Of a stretch of DNA of 64,000 nucleotides, positions 15,831 through 24,505 are shown piece after piece (the first letter of the stretch is position 1; the number at the start of each line of letters is the position of its first letter). The notes under the pieces are model-generated. The model searched no databases. It was not told where the DNA came from and worked only from the letters and a program-made list of their open reading frames with translations. The stretch is taken from positions 930,001 to 994,000 of the forward strand of contig OZ241330.1 in NCBI GenBank assembly GCA_965200045.1, read 5' to 3'. This DNA comes from Bin25 sp026709415. GTDB lineage: Bacteria; Bacteroidota; Bacteroidia; Flavobacteriales; Flavobacteriaceae. The position numbers and the translations under genes were made by a program.

Positions 15831-16821
15831 TCTGTCCAATACACTTTTCAAAATAGGTGATTGCGTTTTCCATGGTTCCTTCAAAATATCCACCGGAAGC
15901 GTGAAAATGTCCCCCACCATTAAAATTTTTTGAGGCAAAGTCTTGAGTCGAAAAATAATTTTTTGAACGAAATGATATTTTGATTTTTTTAGATTTGGCG
16001 TCTTCAATAAAAAACACAGAAAGCTCAACATCTTCTATAGTCAAACCATAATTTACAAAACCATTGGTATCTCCTTTTTTATAACCAAAGGCATTCAAAT
16101 CATTTTGGGTTAGATGGATGTATACAACAGGTAAGTTGTTTACTCGATGTAGTGTTGAAAGGGCCTTCCCTAATAACTGTACGCGACCAAGGGTATGTTG
16201 ATTGTAAATTTTTTGATGAATTTCTCCAATGTTGATTCCGGAACCTAATAATTTATGAGCTATAAAATGGGTGTTGGCCGAAGTGGAACTATAAGCAAAT
16301 GAACCAGTATCAGTTAAAATACCAGTGTATAAACAAGTAGCAATATCTTGATCTATCAATTTCTTATCTATGATTTCCATCAACTTATAAACCATTTCAC
16401 AAGTGGATGATTCATTGGGGTTTGAATAGGTCCAATCAGCAAAATTTTCTGGATCATTATGATGATCAATCATAATGATTTTTGCTTTAGATTTTTGGAT
16501 TAATGGAGCTAGTTTTTCAGTTCTTTCGAGAGTGTTTAAATCAAGTGCTATAATCACATCAGCATGGATAATGCGATGGATCACTTGGTGACCATGATGG
16601 TAATAGTTTAAGACATTTTTCATACCGGGCATCCAAAGTAGTATTTCAGGACAATCGTTTGGGACAACGACTACCGCATCATGTCCTAATTTGGTGAAAT
16701 ACATTTGTAAAGCGATGGAACTTCCCATGGCATCGCCATCCGGATTGAAATGAGGTATGAGAACGATCCTTCTAGGAGTATCTAATAGTTGCTTGACGCC
16801 TTTAATGAATTCATTGGTCAT
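15811..16821 (-). CDS. nrnA: DHH-family phosphoesterase: oligoribonuclease / pAp phosphatase NrnA
   Basis: About 336 residues. DHH-domain metal motifs are clear: HFNPDGDAMGS near the N-terminus, ALDLN, and MIDHHNDP (DHH about 119-121). The C-terminal DHHA1 domain has FNGGGHFHASGG, which binds the substrate end. NrnA degrades short oligoribonucleotides (nanoRNA) and dephosphorylates pAp. The frame continues to an ATG at 16872, but family members start close to the QLLDTPRR segment, so the ATG at 16821 is preferred. It heads the minus-strand cluster and is divergent from ndk. Confidence 0.92.
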   Translation of the reverse strand: MTNEFIKGVKQLLDTPRRIVLIPHFNPDGDAMGSSIALQMYFTKLGHDAVVVVPNDCPEILLWMPGMKNVLNYYHHGHQVIHRIIHADVIIALDLNTLERTEKLAPLIQKSKAKIIMIDHHNDPENFADWTYSNPNESSTCEMVYKLMEIIDKKLIDQDIATCLYTGILTDTGSFAYSSTSANTHFIAHKLLGSGINIGEIHQKIYNQHTLGRVQLLGKALSTLHRVNNLPVVYIHLTQNDLNAFGYKKGDTNGFVNYGLTIEDVELSVFFIEDAKSKKIKISFRSKNYFSTQDFASKNFNGGGHFHASGGYFEGTMENAITYFEKCIGQNASEFS

Positions 16822-16922
16822 CAAAACGAAAATAAAAAAATCAAGATTTTTATAAACGGGATCTTTTGACATTCGTTAAATTAATCCATTCTTAAACTTG
16901 GTATTCATCAGGAATGGATGTT

Positions 16923-16930
16923 TATTTTTG
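16923..16930 (+). promoter_or_regulatory. Candidate ndk promoter (-7 TATTTTTG, -33 CTTG)
   Basis: TATTTTTG matches TAnnTTTG and lies 20 nt before the ndk ATG. A CTTG at 16897-16900 stands 22 nt upstream, close to the 19-21 nt spacing of Bacteroidota promoters. The leader would be about 15 nt. Confidence 0.5.
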
Positions 16931-16950
16931 CCGCCTAAAAAATTGATGCA

Positions 16951-17373
16951 ATGCGAGATAACCAAACGTTTACTTTGATTAAGCCTGATGTGGTGAGTGA
17001 TGGACATTTGGGAGAAATTGTCCAATCCATACAAGATGCGGGATTTAAAATAATTGCTATTAAACTAACACGACTGTCAAGAGTTGAAGCTATGGATTTT
17101 TATGGGGTGCACAAAGAGAAACCCTTTTTTGGAAAACTAATTGATTTCATGATTAGTGGCCCCATCGTTCCCATGATATTAGAAAAAGAGAATGCCATAG
17201 AAGATTTTCGCCAACTCATTGGAGCCACCAATCCAGCTCTAGCCGAAAAAGGGACGATTAGAGAAAAATTCGGAACATCGATCACGAAAAATGCCATTCA
17301 TGGATCAGATAGCATAGATAATGCTGAGATTGAAGGCAGTTTTTACTTTTCAAAAAGAGAACTGTTTGTCTGA
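16951..17373 (+). CDS. ndk: Nucleoside diphosphate kinase
   Basis: 140 residues, the normal size. It starts with the family strand TFTLIKPDVV, has the GPIVPMILE segment, ATNPALAEKGTIREKFG, and the active-site His in NAIHGSDS (His about 117), which carries the phosphate between NTP and NDP. It ends in EIEGSFYFS. Its last 31 bp overlap the tail of the convergent DUF721 gene, an unusual antisense 3' overlap of two coding ends. Confidence 0.97.
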   Translation: MRDNQTFTLIKPDVVSDGHLGEIVQSIQDAGFKIIAIKLTRLSRVEAMDFYGVHKEKPFFGKLIDFMISGPIVPMILEKENAIEDFRQLIGATNPALAEKGTIREKFGTSITKNAIHGSDSIDNAEIEGSFYFSKRELFV

Positions 17374-17675
17374 ATTTTGATGTCTTTGACAATTTGATCT
17401 TCCAACTTTTCATTGAGTTTTTCGAGAATGGTTTCTTTTCTATAAAAAAGTTCTTGTGTGATGGTTGGATTTTTTGTTTCTACATATAAAGTATCCCAGG
17501 CAAATTCTTTCACTCGAGAAAATGGGGATAGATTGTCCCCAATAACTTCATTCCACGTTTTAAACACTTTGATTTTTTCAACCCCTGTTTTTAAATTTTT
17601 TCGTTGTTTATACTTTTCAACAAGGGTTGACAGAGGCGTTGGATGAGATGCTTTTCTTGGAACCTGCTTGGACAT
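17343..17675 (-). CDS. DUF721 / DciA-like protein
   Basis: 110 residues. The DUF721 core has KVFKTWNEVIGDNLSPFSRVKEFAWDTLYVETKNPTITQEL in outline, with the family pattern W..vvG.....s....f..g.L.V.v.n..w...l. DciA is the helicase operator in many bacteria lacking DnaC; Bacteroidota homologues next to recF are common. It lies 29 bp downstream of recF on the same strand, so a role in replication initiation is plausible but inferred from family and location. Confidence 0.82.
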   Translation of the reverse strand: MSKQVPRKASHPTPLSTLVEKYKQRKNLKTGVEKIKVFKTWNEVIGDNLSPFSRVKEFAWDTLYVETKNPTITQELFYRKETILEKLNEKLEDQIVKDIKIQTNSSLFEK

Positions 17676-17704
17676 TCAAAATAAGATTTTCAAGTACAAT
17701 TCAA

Positions 17705-18787
17705 TTAATTAAGTTGAAAAATTTCAAAATCTGTTGATATAGTTCTTAATGTTTCTTTGGTTCGGCTCAAATGAGTATCGGTTAAGAAAATTTGCGAAAA
17801 TTCATTTAGATCGATCAAATTAATGATTTGACTCACTCGTTTTTGATCTAAGCGATCAAAAGCATCATCAAGTAACAACAAGGGTGACTTTTTAGTTTCT
17901 GTTTTTAAAAATTCGTGTTGTGCAAACTTAAGGGCCGTAACAAACGATTTTTGTTGTCCCTGACTTCCATATTTTTTCAATGGATGTGTGTTCAAATAAA
18001 AATTCAATTCATCTCGATGCAAACCTTTAGAGGTATATCCTAATGCCAAATCTTGGGTGGTTGAGTGAGTTAACAACATGTCAAAATCATGCTCATCCAA
18101 GTGACTTTGATAGATTATTTCAACAGATTCTTCACCAGAACAAATGTGGTGATAGTGTCTGTTAAAGAGGGGGGCATATTTCTCGATGAATGCCTTTCTT
18201 TTTTCGTACAATGTCTTTCCATATTTGATAAGCTGTTGATTAAAAGAGTTGATTAATGCTTCATCAAAAGAATGGCCGATTTTACAATTTTTCAAATAAG
18301 CATTTCTCTGCTTTAATGCTTTGTTGTAATTGATTAAAGAATCTAAAAATTCAAAATTGATTTGAGCGATAATCCCATCGATGAATTTTCTTCTATCAGA
18401 ACTTTTGCCGATGATGATATCTCTATCGATAGGTGATACCAAGACAGTCGGTATTAATCCAATGTGTTCTGCTAATTTTTGATAAGGTTTATCATTTCTG
18501 AATAGGATTTTCTTGTTTTTTGATTTTTGATAAGAGCAAATCACTTTTTCATATTTATGGTCATGGGTAAAGGATCCTTCAATAAAAAAAACATCTTGGT
18601 TAAAACCTAAACAATCTTTTGATTGAGCTGAAAAACTCTTTCCAAAAGACAAGTGGTATATGGTATCCAGAATATTGGTTTTCCCTACTCCATTGGGTCC
18701 AGTGAAACAATTGACTTTTTTTTTAAAGTCAAAGACTTCATTTTCAAAATTTTTAAACCCTCGAATTTTTAACTGATTTAAAAACAT
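17705..18787 (-). CDS. recF: DNA replication and repair ATPase RecF
   Basis: 360 residues, the usual length. Walker A is in CFTGPNGVGKTNILDTIY, the ABC-type signature is at KYGSQGQQKSFVTAL and Walker B in LLLLDDAFDRLDQKR, with the D-loop. RecF loads RecA at gaps with RecO and RecR. A TTG lies immediately before the ATG, and I take the ATG. It sits upstream of the DciA-like gene. Confidence 0.96.
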   Translation of the reverse strand: MFLNQLKIRGFKNFENEVFDFKKKVNCFTGPNGVGKTNILDTIYHLSFGKSFSAQSKDCLGFNQDVFFIEGSFTHDHKYEKVICSYQKSKNKKILFRNDKPYQKLAEHIGLIPTVLVSPIDRDIIIGKSSDRRKFIDGIIAQINFEFLDSLINYNKALKQRNAYLKNCKIGHSFDEALINSFNQQLIKYGKTLYEKRKAFIEKYAPLFNRHYHHICSGEESVEIIYQSHLDEHDFDMLLTHSTTQDLALGYTSKGLHRDELNFYLNTHPLKKYGSQGQQKSFVTALKFAQHEFLKTETKKSPLLLLDDAFDRLDQKRVSQIINLIDLNEFSQIFLTDTHLSRTKETLRTISTDFEIFQLN

Positions 18788-18814
18788 CAAAAAACACTAA
18801 GAGACTTTGGGTTT

Positions 18815-19678
18815 CTATTGGTTCCCATTAGAACGAATGTTAGATTCTAAGGATTGAATTATTTCTATGACTAGTGGGGCAGCCGGGTAGACCATATTGT
18901 GTCCATACCCTTGTAATTCAAAGAGCTGGGTATTTGGATGACCGATAACTTCCATCATTCGCCGCATGAAAGCATTTTCTTCATAGCGTCCTAGTAGCTC
19001 TAAATTTCGATCTCCAGTAACCATAATATACGGAGGAGCTTGTTTTCTTATGTGAAAAATTGGAGCCATTTCATCCACCCAAATTTGGTTGGGCGAAAGT
19101 CCCATTTCTTTTCGAACAGTAAAATGAGTGATAGCGTGTCCGCTCAATGGAATTAGTCCAGCAATGGTGTCGCTATCAATATTGTATTTGGTTAAATAGT
19201 CTTTATCGAGACCAACCATGCTGGTGATATAACCGCCAGCTGAATGACCTGAAACATAGATTTTTGACCGATCCCCGCCATAATTTTCAATATGATCAAA
19301 TACCCAAGCAATACTAGCTGCAGCATCATCTAGAATTTCAGAAACTTGAACCTTTGGAGATAATCGATAATTAACATCAACAACCGCTATTTTTTTGTTT
19401 TTAAAATAGTCGACAATGGATTTTTCTCCTCCGGTAAGACTCCCTCCATGGAAATAAATTAAAGTTGGAAAATCGTCGATTTGAGTTGGAAAATATAAAT
19501 CCAAAAAACACCTTTCTTTCATATAGGAATCAACGATTAAGGAGTCCATTGTTCTATATGGGATATCTAGAACATGAAGATAATTTTCTGACTGTATGGA
19601 TTGCCCAAATCCATAGAAATTAAAACAAAAAACAAGAGCTAAAGTTCTAAGAATCATCGTACTGGATATTTTCGCCAC
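18815..19678 (-). CDS. Secreted alpha/beta hydrolase (esterase, BD-FAE/HSL-like)
   Basis: 287 residues. The signal peptide lies in MILRTLALVFCFNFYGFGQ; the ATG at 19657 (Met 8) is an alternative start. The catalytic set is readable: oxyanion segment YFHGGSLTGG, nucleophile Ser in VSGHSAGGY, Asp in MVTGDRN and His in GYGHN. It resembles carboxylesterases that act on small acyl esters, including feruloyl- or acetyl-esterase-like enzymes. Only 27 bp separate it from recF, but a functional link is unlikely. Confidence 0.82.
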   Translation of the reverse strand: MAKISSTMILRTLALVFCFNFYGFGQSIQSENYLHVLDIPYRTMDSLIVDSYMKERCFLDLYFPTQIDDFPTLIYFHGGSLTGGEKSIVDYFKNKKIAVVDVNYRLSPKVQVSEILDDAAASIAWVFDHIENYGGDRSKIYVSGHSAGGYITSMVGLDKDYLTKYNIDSDTIAGLIPLSGHAITHFTVRKEMGLSPNQIWVDEMAPIFHIRKQAPPYIMVTGDRNLELLGRYEENAFMRRMMEVIGHPNTQLFELQGYGHNMVYPAAPLVIEIIQSLESNIRSNGNQ

Positions 19679-19930
19679 TACTCAATAAAAAAGTTAAATA
19701 CAAGTTTAGGATTAAGAGACTTTTACTGTTAAATCGATCGATTGATGGGGTGGCTAAGGTATCTAAATTCAAAGAGGTGAAAAGAATTAGTTTTTATAAA
19801 AAGGGACTTTTAAATGGCTTTGGATACTTTTTAGGTTAGATTTCGTTAAAAAATGCTGAAAATATTCTTTGGTATATGGAGTTAATTTACATTTGGGGAT
19901 TGGAACTTTCAAGAATTAAAAAGAATTGAA
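19679..19930. other. Divergent intergenic region, esterase / adk
   Basis: AT-rich spacer that must hold both divergent promoters. The closest -7-like sequence for adk is TATTCTTTG near 19864, which has one extra spacer base. A palindromic ATCGATCGAT occurs near 19733. I see no gene and no stable RNA. Confidence 0.4.
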
Positions 19931-20506
19931 TTGAAAAATTTTATTTTCTTTGGCAAACCTGGAGCTGGAAAAGGAACACAAGCCCAACGGGTAAAACAAA
20001 AATATGGACTGATTCATATTTCAACAGGTGATTTATTTCGAAAGCACATTGCAAATAAAACATCACTAGGAAAATCTGTTCAAGTGTATTTGGATAAGGG
20101 GGCATTGGTCCCTGATCGAGTGACCATTGATATGCTTGAAAATGAATTTCAAAGTGCTGAAAATCCAAAGGGGTATATATTGGATGGCTTTCCAAGAACA
20201 GTCGGTCAAGCCAAAAGCTTAGAACGATTTTTTAATCGTTTAAAATTAAATCTCAACGCTGTTGTTTCAATCGAGGTCGATCGGCAACTTTTGATCGATC
20301 GACTTTTAAATCGAGGAAAAATTTCAGGGCGAACTGATGATTTGGATATTGTAAAGATTAATAATCGATTTCAAGAATATGACTTAAAAACCAACCCTCT
20401 GATTGAGTTTTATCAATCTCGAAATCTCTTTTATCCAATAGATGGTCATGGAACAATTCATGAGATATCTCAACGACTATATGAATTGATTGATCACATA
20501 TCATGA
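19931..20506 (+). CDS. adk: Adenylate kinase
   Basis: 191 residues, the short-LID form. The P-loop FGKPGAGKGTQAQ starts at residue 8; STGDLFRKHI, GYILDGFPRT and GRTDD are all present. The enzyme balances AMP, ADP and ATP. The start is a TTG at 19931: the sequence before the P-loop leaves no ATG, and MKNFIFFG aligns with family N-termini. The stop overlaps the obgE start in an ATGA, so translation is coupled. Confidence 0.96.
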   Translation: MKNFIFFGKPGAGKGTQAQRVKQKYGLIHISTGDLFRKHIANKTSLGKSVQVYLDKGALVPDRVTIDMLENEFQSAENPKGYILDGFPRTVGQAKSLERFFNRLKLNLNAVVSIEVDRQLLIDRLLNRGKISGRTDDLDIVKINNRFQEYDLKTNPLIEFYQSRNLFYPIDGHGTIHEISQRLYELIDHIS

Positions 20507-21585
20507 TCAAAGGAAACTTTGTGGATTATGTGCATATCAATGTGCAGTCGGGTAATGGAGGTAATGGATCAACTCATTTTCGAAGAGAAAAATTCATCCC
20601 CAAAGGAGGTCCCGATGGCGGAGATGGCGGTCGTGGAGGTCATGTATACATCAAAGCCAATAAACACATTTGGACACTGTATCCATTTAAATTTAAAAAA
20701 CATTTTAAAGCCCAACATGGAGATCATGGTTCTGGCAAAAAAAAAACAGGTCAACAAGGTCAAGATCTTACCATAGAAGTACCCATGGGAACCATTGTCA
20801 GAAGTAAAGAAAACCATCAAACGGTACTTGACATTTCGAAAGAAAATCAGTTGGAAATATTAGTCCATGGAGGTAGAGGAGGTAAAGGAAATTGGCACTT
20901 TCGAACGTCTGTTAATCAATCGCCAAAATATGCACAACAGGGAGAAAAAGGACAAGAAAAGCAATATATATTGGAATTAAAAGTATTAGCGGATGTAGGA
21001 CTTGTAGGACTTCCCAATGCAGGAAAATCAACTCTTTTGTCTAAGCTCACAAAAGCAAAACCTAAAATTGCTGATTATGAATTCACGACCCTAAAGCCCA
21101 ATTTGGGAATTGTTCCTTATAAAGAACATCATTCTTTTGTTATGGCTGATATCCCTGGGATTATTCAAGGGGCCTCAAATGGAAAAGGATTGGGTCACCA
21201 TTTTCTAAGACATATTGAACGAAATTCGATTTTATTATACTTGATTTCTTTAGAATCTCAAAACGTTGTACAAGTGTTTAACGATTTAACCCACGAATTA
21301 AAACAATACAATAAAGAATTGACGGATAAATCTCAAGCTGTCGTATTGACAAAATCAGATTTATTAGCTCCTGATGAATACAGTCAAATTCTCAAATCTT
21401 TTCAATTAAAATTTCCTGATATGCCATCTTTGGTCATCAGTAGTCACTTAAATTATAATCTGGGAGTGTTAAAAGAGATCATGTGGCAACTACTACAATA
21501 TTCTCAACCAAAACAAGCCCAGAAACAGCATATAAATTGTGATAATGGTGATTTATTTTCAAAAAAACAATATCAACCCATTTAA
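20503..21585 (+). CDS. obgE: GTPase Obg/CgtA
   Basis: 360 residues. The glycine-rich Obg fold (GNGGNGSTHFRREKF, GGPDGGDGGRGG) occupies about residues 1-160. The G domain has P-loop GLPNAGKSTLL, switch I EFTTLKPNLG, G3 DIPG, and TKSD for base recognition. The C-terminal tail is short. Obg assists late 50S ribosome assembly and stress responses. It shares an operon with adk, mazG-like and aroA. Confidence 0.97.
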   Translation: MIKGNFVDYVHINVQSGNGGNGSTHFRREKFIPKGGPDGGDGGRGGHVYIKANKHIWTLYPFKFKKHFKAQHGDHGSGKKKTGQQGQDLTIEVPMGTIVRSKENHQTVLDISKENQLEILVHGGRGGKGNWHFRTSVNQSPKYAQQGEKGQEKQYILELKVLADVGLVGLPNAGKSTLLSKLTKAKPKIADYEFTTLKPNLGIVPYKEHHSFVMADIPGIIQGASNGKGLGHHFLRHIERNSILLYLISLESQNVVQVFNDLTHELKQYNKELTDKSQAVVLTKSDLLAPDEYSQILKSFQLKFPDMPSLVISSHLNYNLGVLKEIMWQLLQYSQPKQAQKQHINCDNGDLFSKKQYQPI

Positions 21586-21600
21586 GTTTTAATCAAAAAA

Positions 21601-21930
21601 ATGAGTTTAAAAATCGCTCAAAATCAAGTACAGCAATGGATTGAAAAACATGGTGTCCGATATTTTAATGAATTAACCAATATGGCTCAATTAACGGAAG
21701 AAGTGGGTGAAGTGGCTCGAATTATAGCGAGAAAGTATGGAGAGCAGTCTGAAAAAGAATCTGACAAAAATCTTGATTTAGGTCAAGAACTTGCCGATGT
21801 TGTTTTTGTTGTTCTTTGTTTGGCCAATCAAACAAGTATCGATTTAGAAAAAAAATTTCAAGAAAAATTAGAAATTAAAACCAATCGGGACAAATTCCGA
21901 CATCATAACAATAAAAAACTCAAAAAATAG
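21601..21930 (+). CDS. MazG-like nucleotide pyrophosphohydrolase
   Basis: 109 residues, all-alpha MazG fold: QLTEEVGEVARIIARKYGE followed by DLGQELADVVFVVLCLAN gives the ExxE...ExxD metal motif. Single-domain forms hydrolyse non-canonical or excess NTPs or dNTPs to monophosphate. It lies 15 bp after obgE and 2 bp before aroA, so it is in the same transcript. Confidence 0.9.
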   Translation: MSLKIAQNQVQQWIEKHGVRYFNELTNMAQLTEEVGEVARIIARKYGEQSEKESDKNLDLGQELADVVFVVLCLANQTSIDLEKKFQEKLEIKTNRDKFRHHNNKKLKK

Positions 21931-21932
21931 AT

Positions 21933-23171
21933 TTGAACATAAGTTTATCATATCCTGAAGAAAAACCACTAAATGGGGTTCTCGATATCACGGGTTCTAA
22001 AAGTCAGTCGAACCGACTATTGACGCTTTTAAAGCTATTTGATTTGGATTTAAGATTGAACAATCTTTCCACTTCGGATGACACCAATGTTTTAATTAAA
22101 GCATTAGAAACCAGCCGAGGAATTGTTGATGTTCAGCATGCCGGAACCTCCATGAGATTTCTCACATCCTATTTTGCATTGAAAGCCAAAGATGCCCTAA
22201 TTCTTACGGGGTCAAAAAGGATGCAGCAAAGACCTATTTCTATATTGGTAGATGCTTTAAACTCGATGGGAGCCAATATCAGTTACAAAAACAAAAAAGG
22301 ATTTCCACCGCTTGAAATCAGACCTGTTGATCAATGGGATTCAAAAGTGAGTCTACAGGCCAACACCTCAAGTCAATATATCTCTTCATTAATGCTCATT
22401 GGAGGTTACTTGAAAAATGGATTAGAAATTCAGTTAATTGGAAAAGTAACTTCAAGACCATATATCTTATTGACTCAATACACCTTGGAAAGTATAGGAA
22501 TAAAATCCACTTTTGTTAATAATAAAATTAAAATTTGGCCTTTCAATAAATCCCAAGTTGAATACTTGAATATTGAATCAGATTGGAGTTCAGCCTCTTA
22601 CCATTATAGTCTAATGGCATTATCTAAACATTCAGAATCAGAATTGAAATTATCTTCTTTTTACCAGAAATCTATACAAGGGGATTCGCATGTGGCAAGA
22701 ATTTATACTCAATTAGGCGTTCATACTTTATTTAATGATGGTCAAATCGTATTGACCAAGAGAAAAGAAAAAAAAGGTTTTAATCATACCATGGAGTTAA
22801 ACCTTTCAGATACTCCAGATCTAGCTCAAACCATTGCTGTAACTTGTTTTGGTTTGAAAATAGGTTGCCACCTGAAAGGCTTACATACCCTAAAAATCAA
22901 AGAAACAGATCGTTTAGAAGCACTTAAAACCGAATTATCAAAACTTGGAGCTCAAATAGAAGTCAATGAAAATTCTTTAAAACTATCTCCTAGAACGATT
23001 CCTATCCATCGCCATGTCGCTATTGACACCTATGATGATCATCGGATGGCTATGGCTTTTGCTACTTTGGGTATTTTAGTTCCTATTCGGATTAACGATG
23101 TTAAAGTGGTTTCTAAATCCTATCCTCAATACTGGACCGATATCCAAAAACTCCAATTTGAAATGGCTTAA
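21933..23171 (+). CDS. aroA: 3-phosphoshikimate 1-carboxyvinyltransferase (EPSP synthase)
   Basis: 412 residues, slightly shorter than the classical 427. Substrate-binding motifs: ITGSKSQSNRLL at the N-terminus, HAGTSMRFLTSYFA, SDWSSASYHY, LKIKETDRLEAL and YDDHRMAMAFA. It joins shikimate-3-phosphate and PEP in aromatic amino acid synthesis. The start is a TTG, 2 bp after the previous stop; the sequence ISLSYPEEKPLNG aligns with family N-termini and no ATG is available. Confidence 0.95.
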   Translation: MNISLSYPEEKPLNGVLDITGSKSQSNRLLTLLKLFDLDLRLNNLSTSDDTNVLIKALETSRGIVDVQHAGTSMRFLTSYFALKAKDALILTGSKRMQQRPISILVDALNSMGANISYKNKKGFPPLEIRPVDQWDSKVSLQANTSSQYISSLMLIGGYLKNGLEIQLIGKVTSRPYILLTQYTLESIGIKSTFVNNKIKIWPFNKSQVEYLNIESDWSSASYHYSLMALSKHSESELKLSSFYQKSIQGDSHVARIYTQLGVHTLFNDGQIVLTKRKEKKGFNHTMELNLSDTPDLAQTIAVTCFGLKIGCHLKGLHTLKIKETDRLEALKTELSKLGAQIEVNENSLKLSPRTIPIHRHVAIDTYDDHRMAMAFATLGILVPIRINDVKVVSKSYPQYWTDIQKLQFEMA

Positions 23172-23235
23172 TCTGTAAAGAAATTTCCAGCTATACAAGC
23201 CGTCAAGTTAGTATATTCGAACCCCTAAAATATCT

Positions 23236-24291
23236 ATGAAAAAACTGTCTAAATACATTTATGAATTACCGAAAGAATTAGTGGCTCAACACCCCACTGA
23301 TTTCAGGGACCAATCTAGACTTTTGGTATATCATCGGCAATCTAAAAAAATAGAACATAAAAAATTTTCTGATTTTAAAGATTATTTTGAAGAAGGAGAT
23401 GTGCTAGTTCGAAATGACACCAAAGTTTTTGCTGCCGAATTAATGGCAGAAAAAGAAAAAACAGGGGCGAAAATCCAAGTGACCCTTTTAAGAGAATTAA
23501 GTAAAGAACAGAAACTTTGGGACATTTTAGTGGATCCTGCTCGAAAGATTAGAATTGGAAACAAACTTTATTTCAATAAAGACGATGTGAGTTTAGAGGC
23601 CGAAGTGATTGATAATACGACATCTAGAGGCCGAACACTTCGATTTTTATTTGCTGGAGAATATGAAGACTACAGAAAAAAAATTGAATATTTGGGCAAT
23701 GTCCCTCTTCCCACCTATATCAAAAGAGCAGCCGACGAAGAGGATAAAAAGCGATATCAAACCATTTATGCTAAAAATCCTGGTGCTGTGGCAGCACCAA
23801 CGGCTGGATTACATTTTTCAAAACAATTATTAAAACGTTTAGAAATTAAAGGCGTCAAAATAGCTGATATGACTTTGCATATTAGTCAAGGTACTTTTCG
23901 TCCTGTGGATGTCGAAGACTTATCCAAACACAAGATGGATTCTGAAGAAGTTATTATTAGTCAAGAAACTGCGGATATGGTCAATGATGCCAAAGGCAAT
24001 AAAAAAAGAATTTGTGCTATTGGAACCACGGTAATACGTGGATTAGAATCATCAGTTTCGACTTCTGGAACCCTGAATGCCTACAGAGGATGGACTAATA
24101 AATTCATATATCCCCCTTATAATTTTTCTATTGCAGATTCTTTGGTTACTAATTTTCATAGACCAAAATCAACCATTTTAATGATGGTTGCAGCATTTGT
24201 TGGTTATGAAGAAACTATGAATATTTATGATATCGCCAAAGAAGAAAAATATCGTTTCAACTCGTATGGTGATGCGATGATCATCATATAA
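23236..24291 (+). CDS. queA: S-adenosylmethionine:tRNA ribosyltransferase-isomerase
   Basis: 351 residues, full length. Characteristic segments: YELPKELVAQHPTDFRDQSRLL, DVLVRNDTKVFAAEL, AAPTAGLHFS, MTLHISQGTFRPV, RICAIGTTVIRGLES, FIYPPYNFSIADSLVTNFH and RPKSTILMMVAAF. It transfers the ribosyl unit of SAM to preQ1 in tRNA to make epoxyqueuosine. A small hairpin follows the gene. Confidence 0.97.
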   Translation: MKKLSKYIYELPKELVAQHPTDFRDQSRLLVYHRQSKKIEHKKFSDFKDYFEEGDVLVRNDTKVFAAELMAEKEKTGAKIQVTLLRELSKEQKLWDILVDPARKIRIGNKLYFNKDDVSLEAEVIDNTTSRGRTLRFLFAGEYEDYRKKIEYLGNVPLPTYIKRAADEEDKKRYQTIYAKNPGAVAAPTAGLHFSKQLLKRLEIKGVKIADMTLHISQGTFRPVDVEDLSKHKMDSEEVIISQETADMVNDAKGNKKRICAIGTTVIRGLESSVSTSGTLNAYRGWTNKFIYPPYNFSIADSLVTNFHRPKSTILMMVAAFVGYEETMNIYDIAKEEKYRFNSYGDAMIII

Positions 24292-24311
24292 TACATCTCC
24301 ATAATTTAGTT

Positions 24312-24334
24312 TCAACTTTTTCAAAGTTGATTTG
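24312..24334 (+). terminator. Weak intrinsic terminator after queA
   Basis: TCAACTTT pairs perfectly with AAAGTTGA across a 3-nt loop and is followed by TTTG. The stem is AT-rich and the T-run is short, so termination may be partial. The rest of the 214-bp gap to rlmN shows no gene. Confidence 0.45.
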
Positions 24335-24505
24335 TGATGGAGTCATGTAATTTTGCTTTTAGACGATGGCTTTCTATGATAGGCCATTAGTGGGAATCGT
24401 AAGATTGTTATTACGGTCAAATTAGTCATTGGTCAGACATGGTGTTCATTTAACTTGATTGAAGAATGAGTATCATTATAGGAAGCAACAAAAACAATCA
24501 CCTAA

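Noticed and set aside
15831..16031. N-terminal extension of the small lipoprotein frame into nrnA
   Set aside because: This part overlaps the well-supported nrnA catalytic DHHA1 region in another frame, and the lipoprotein signal begins only at 15830.
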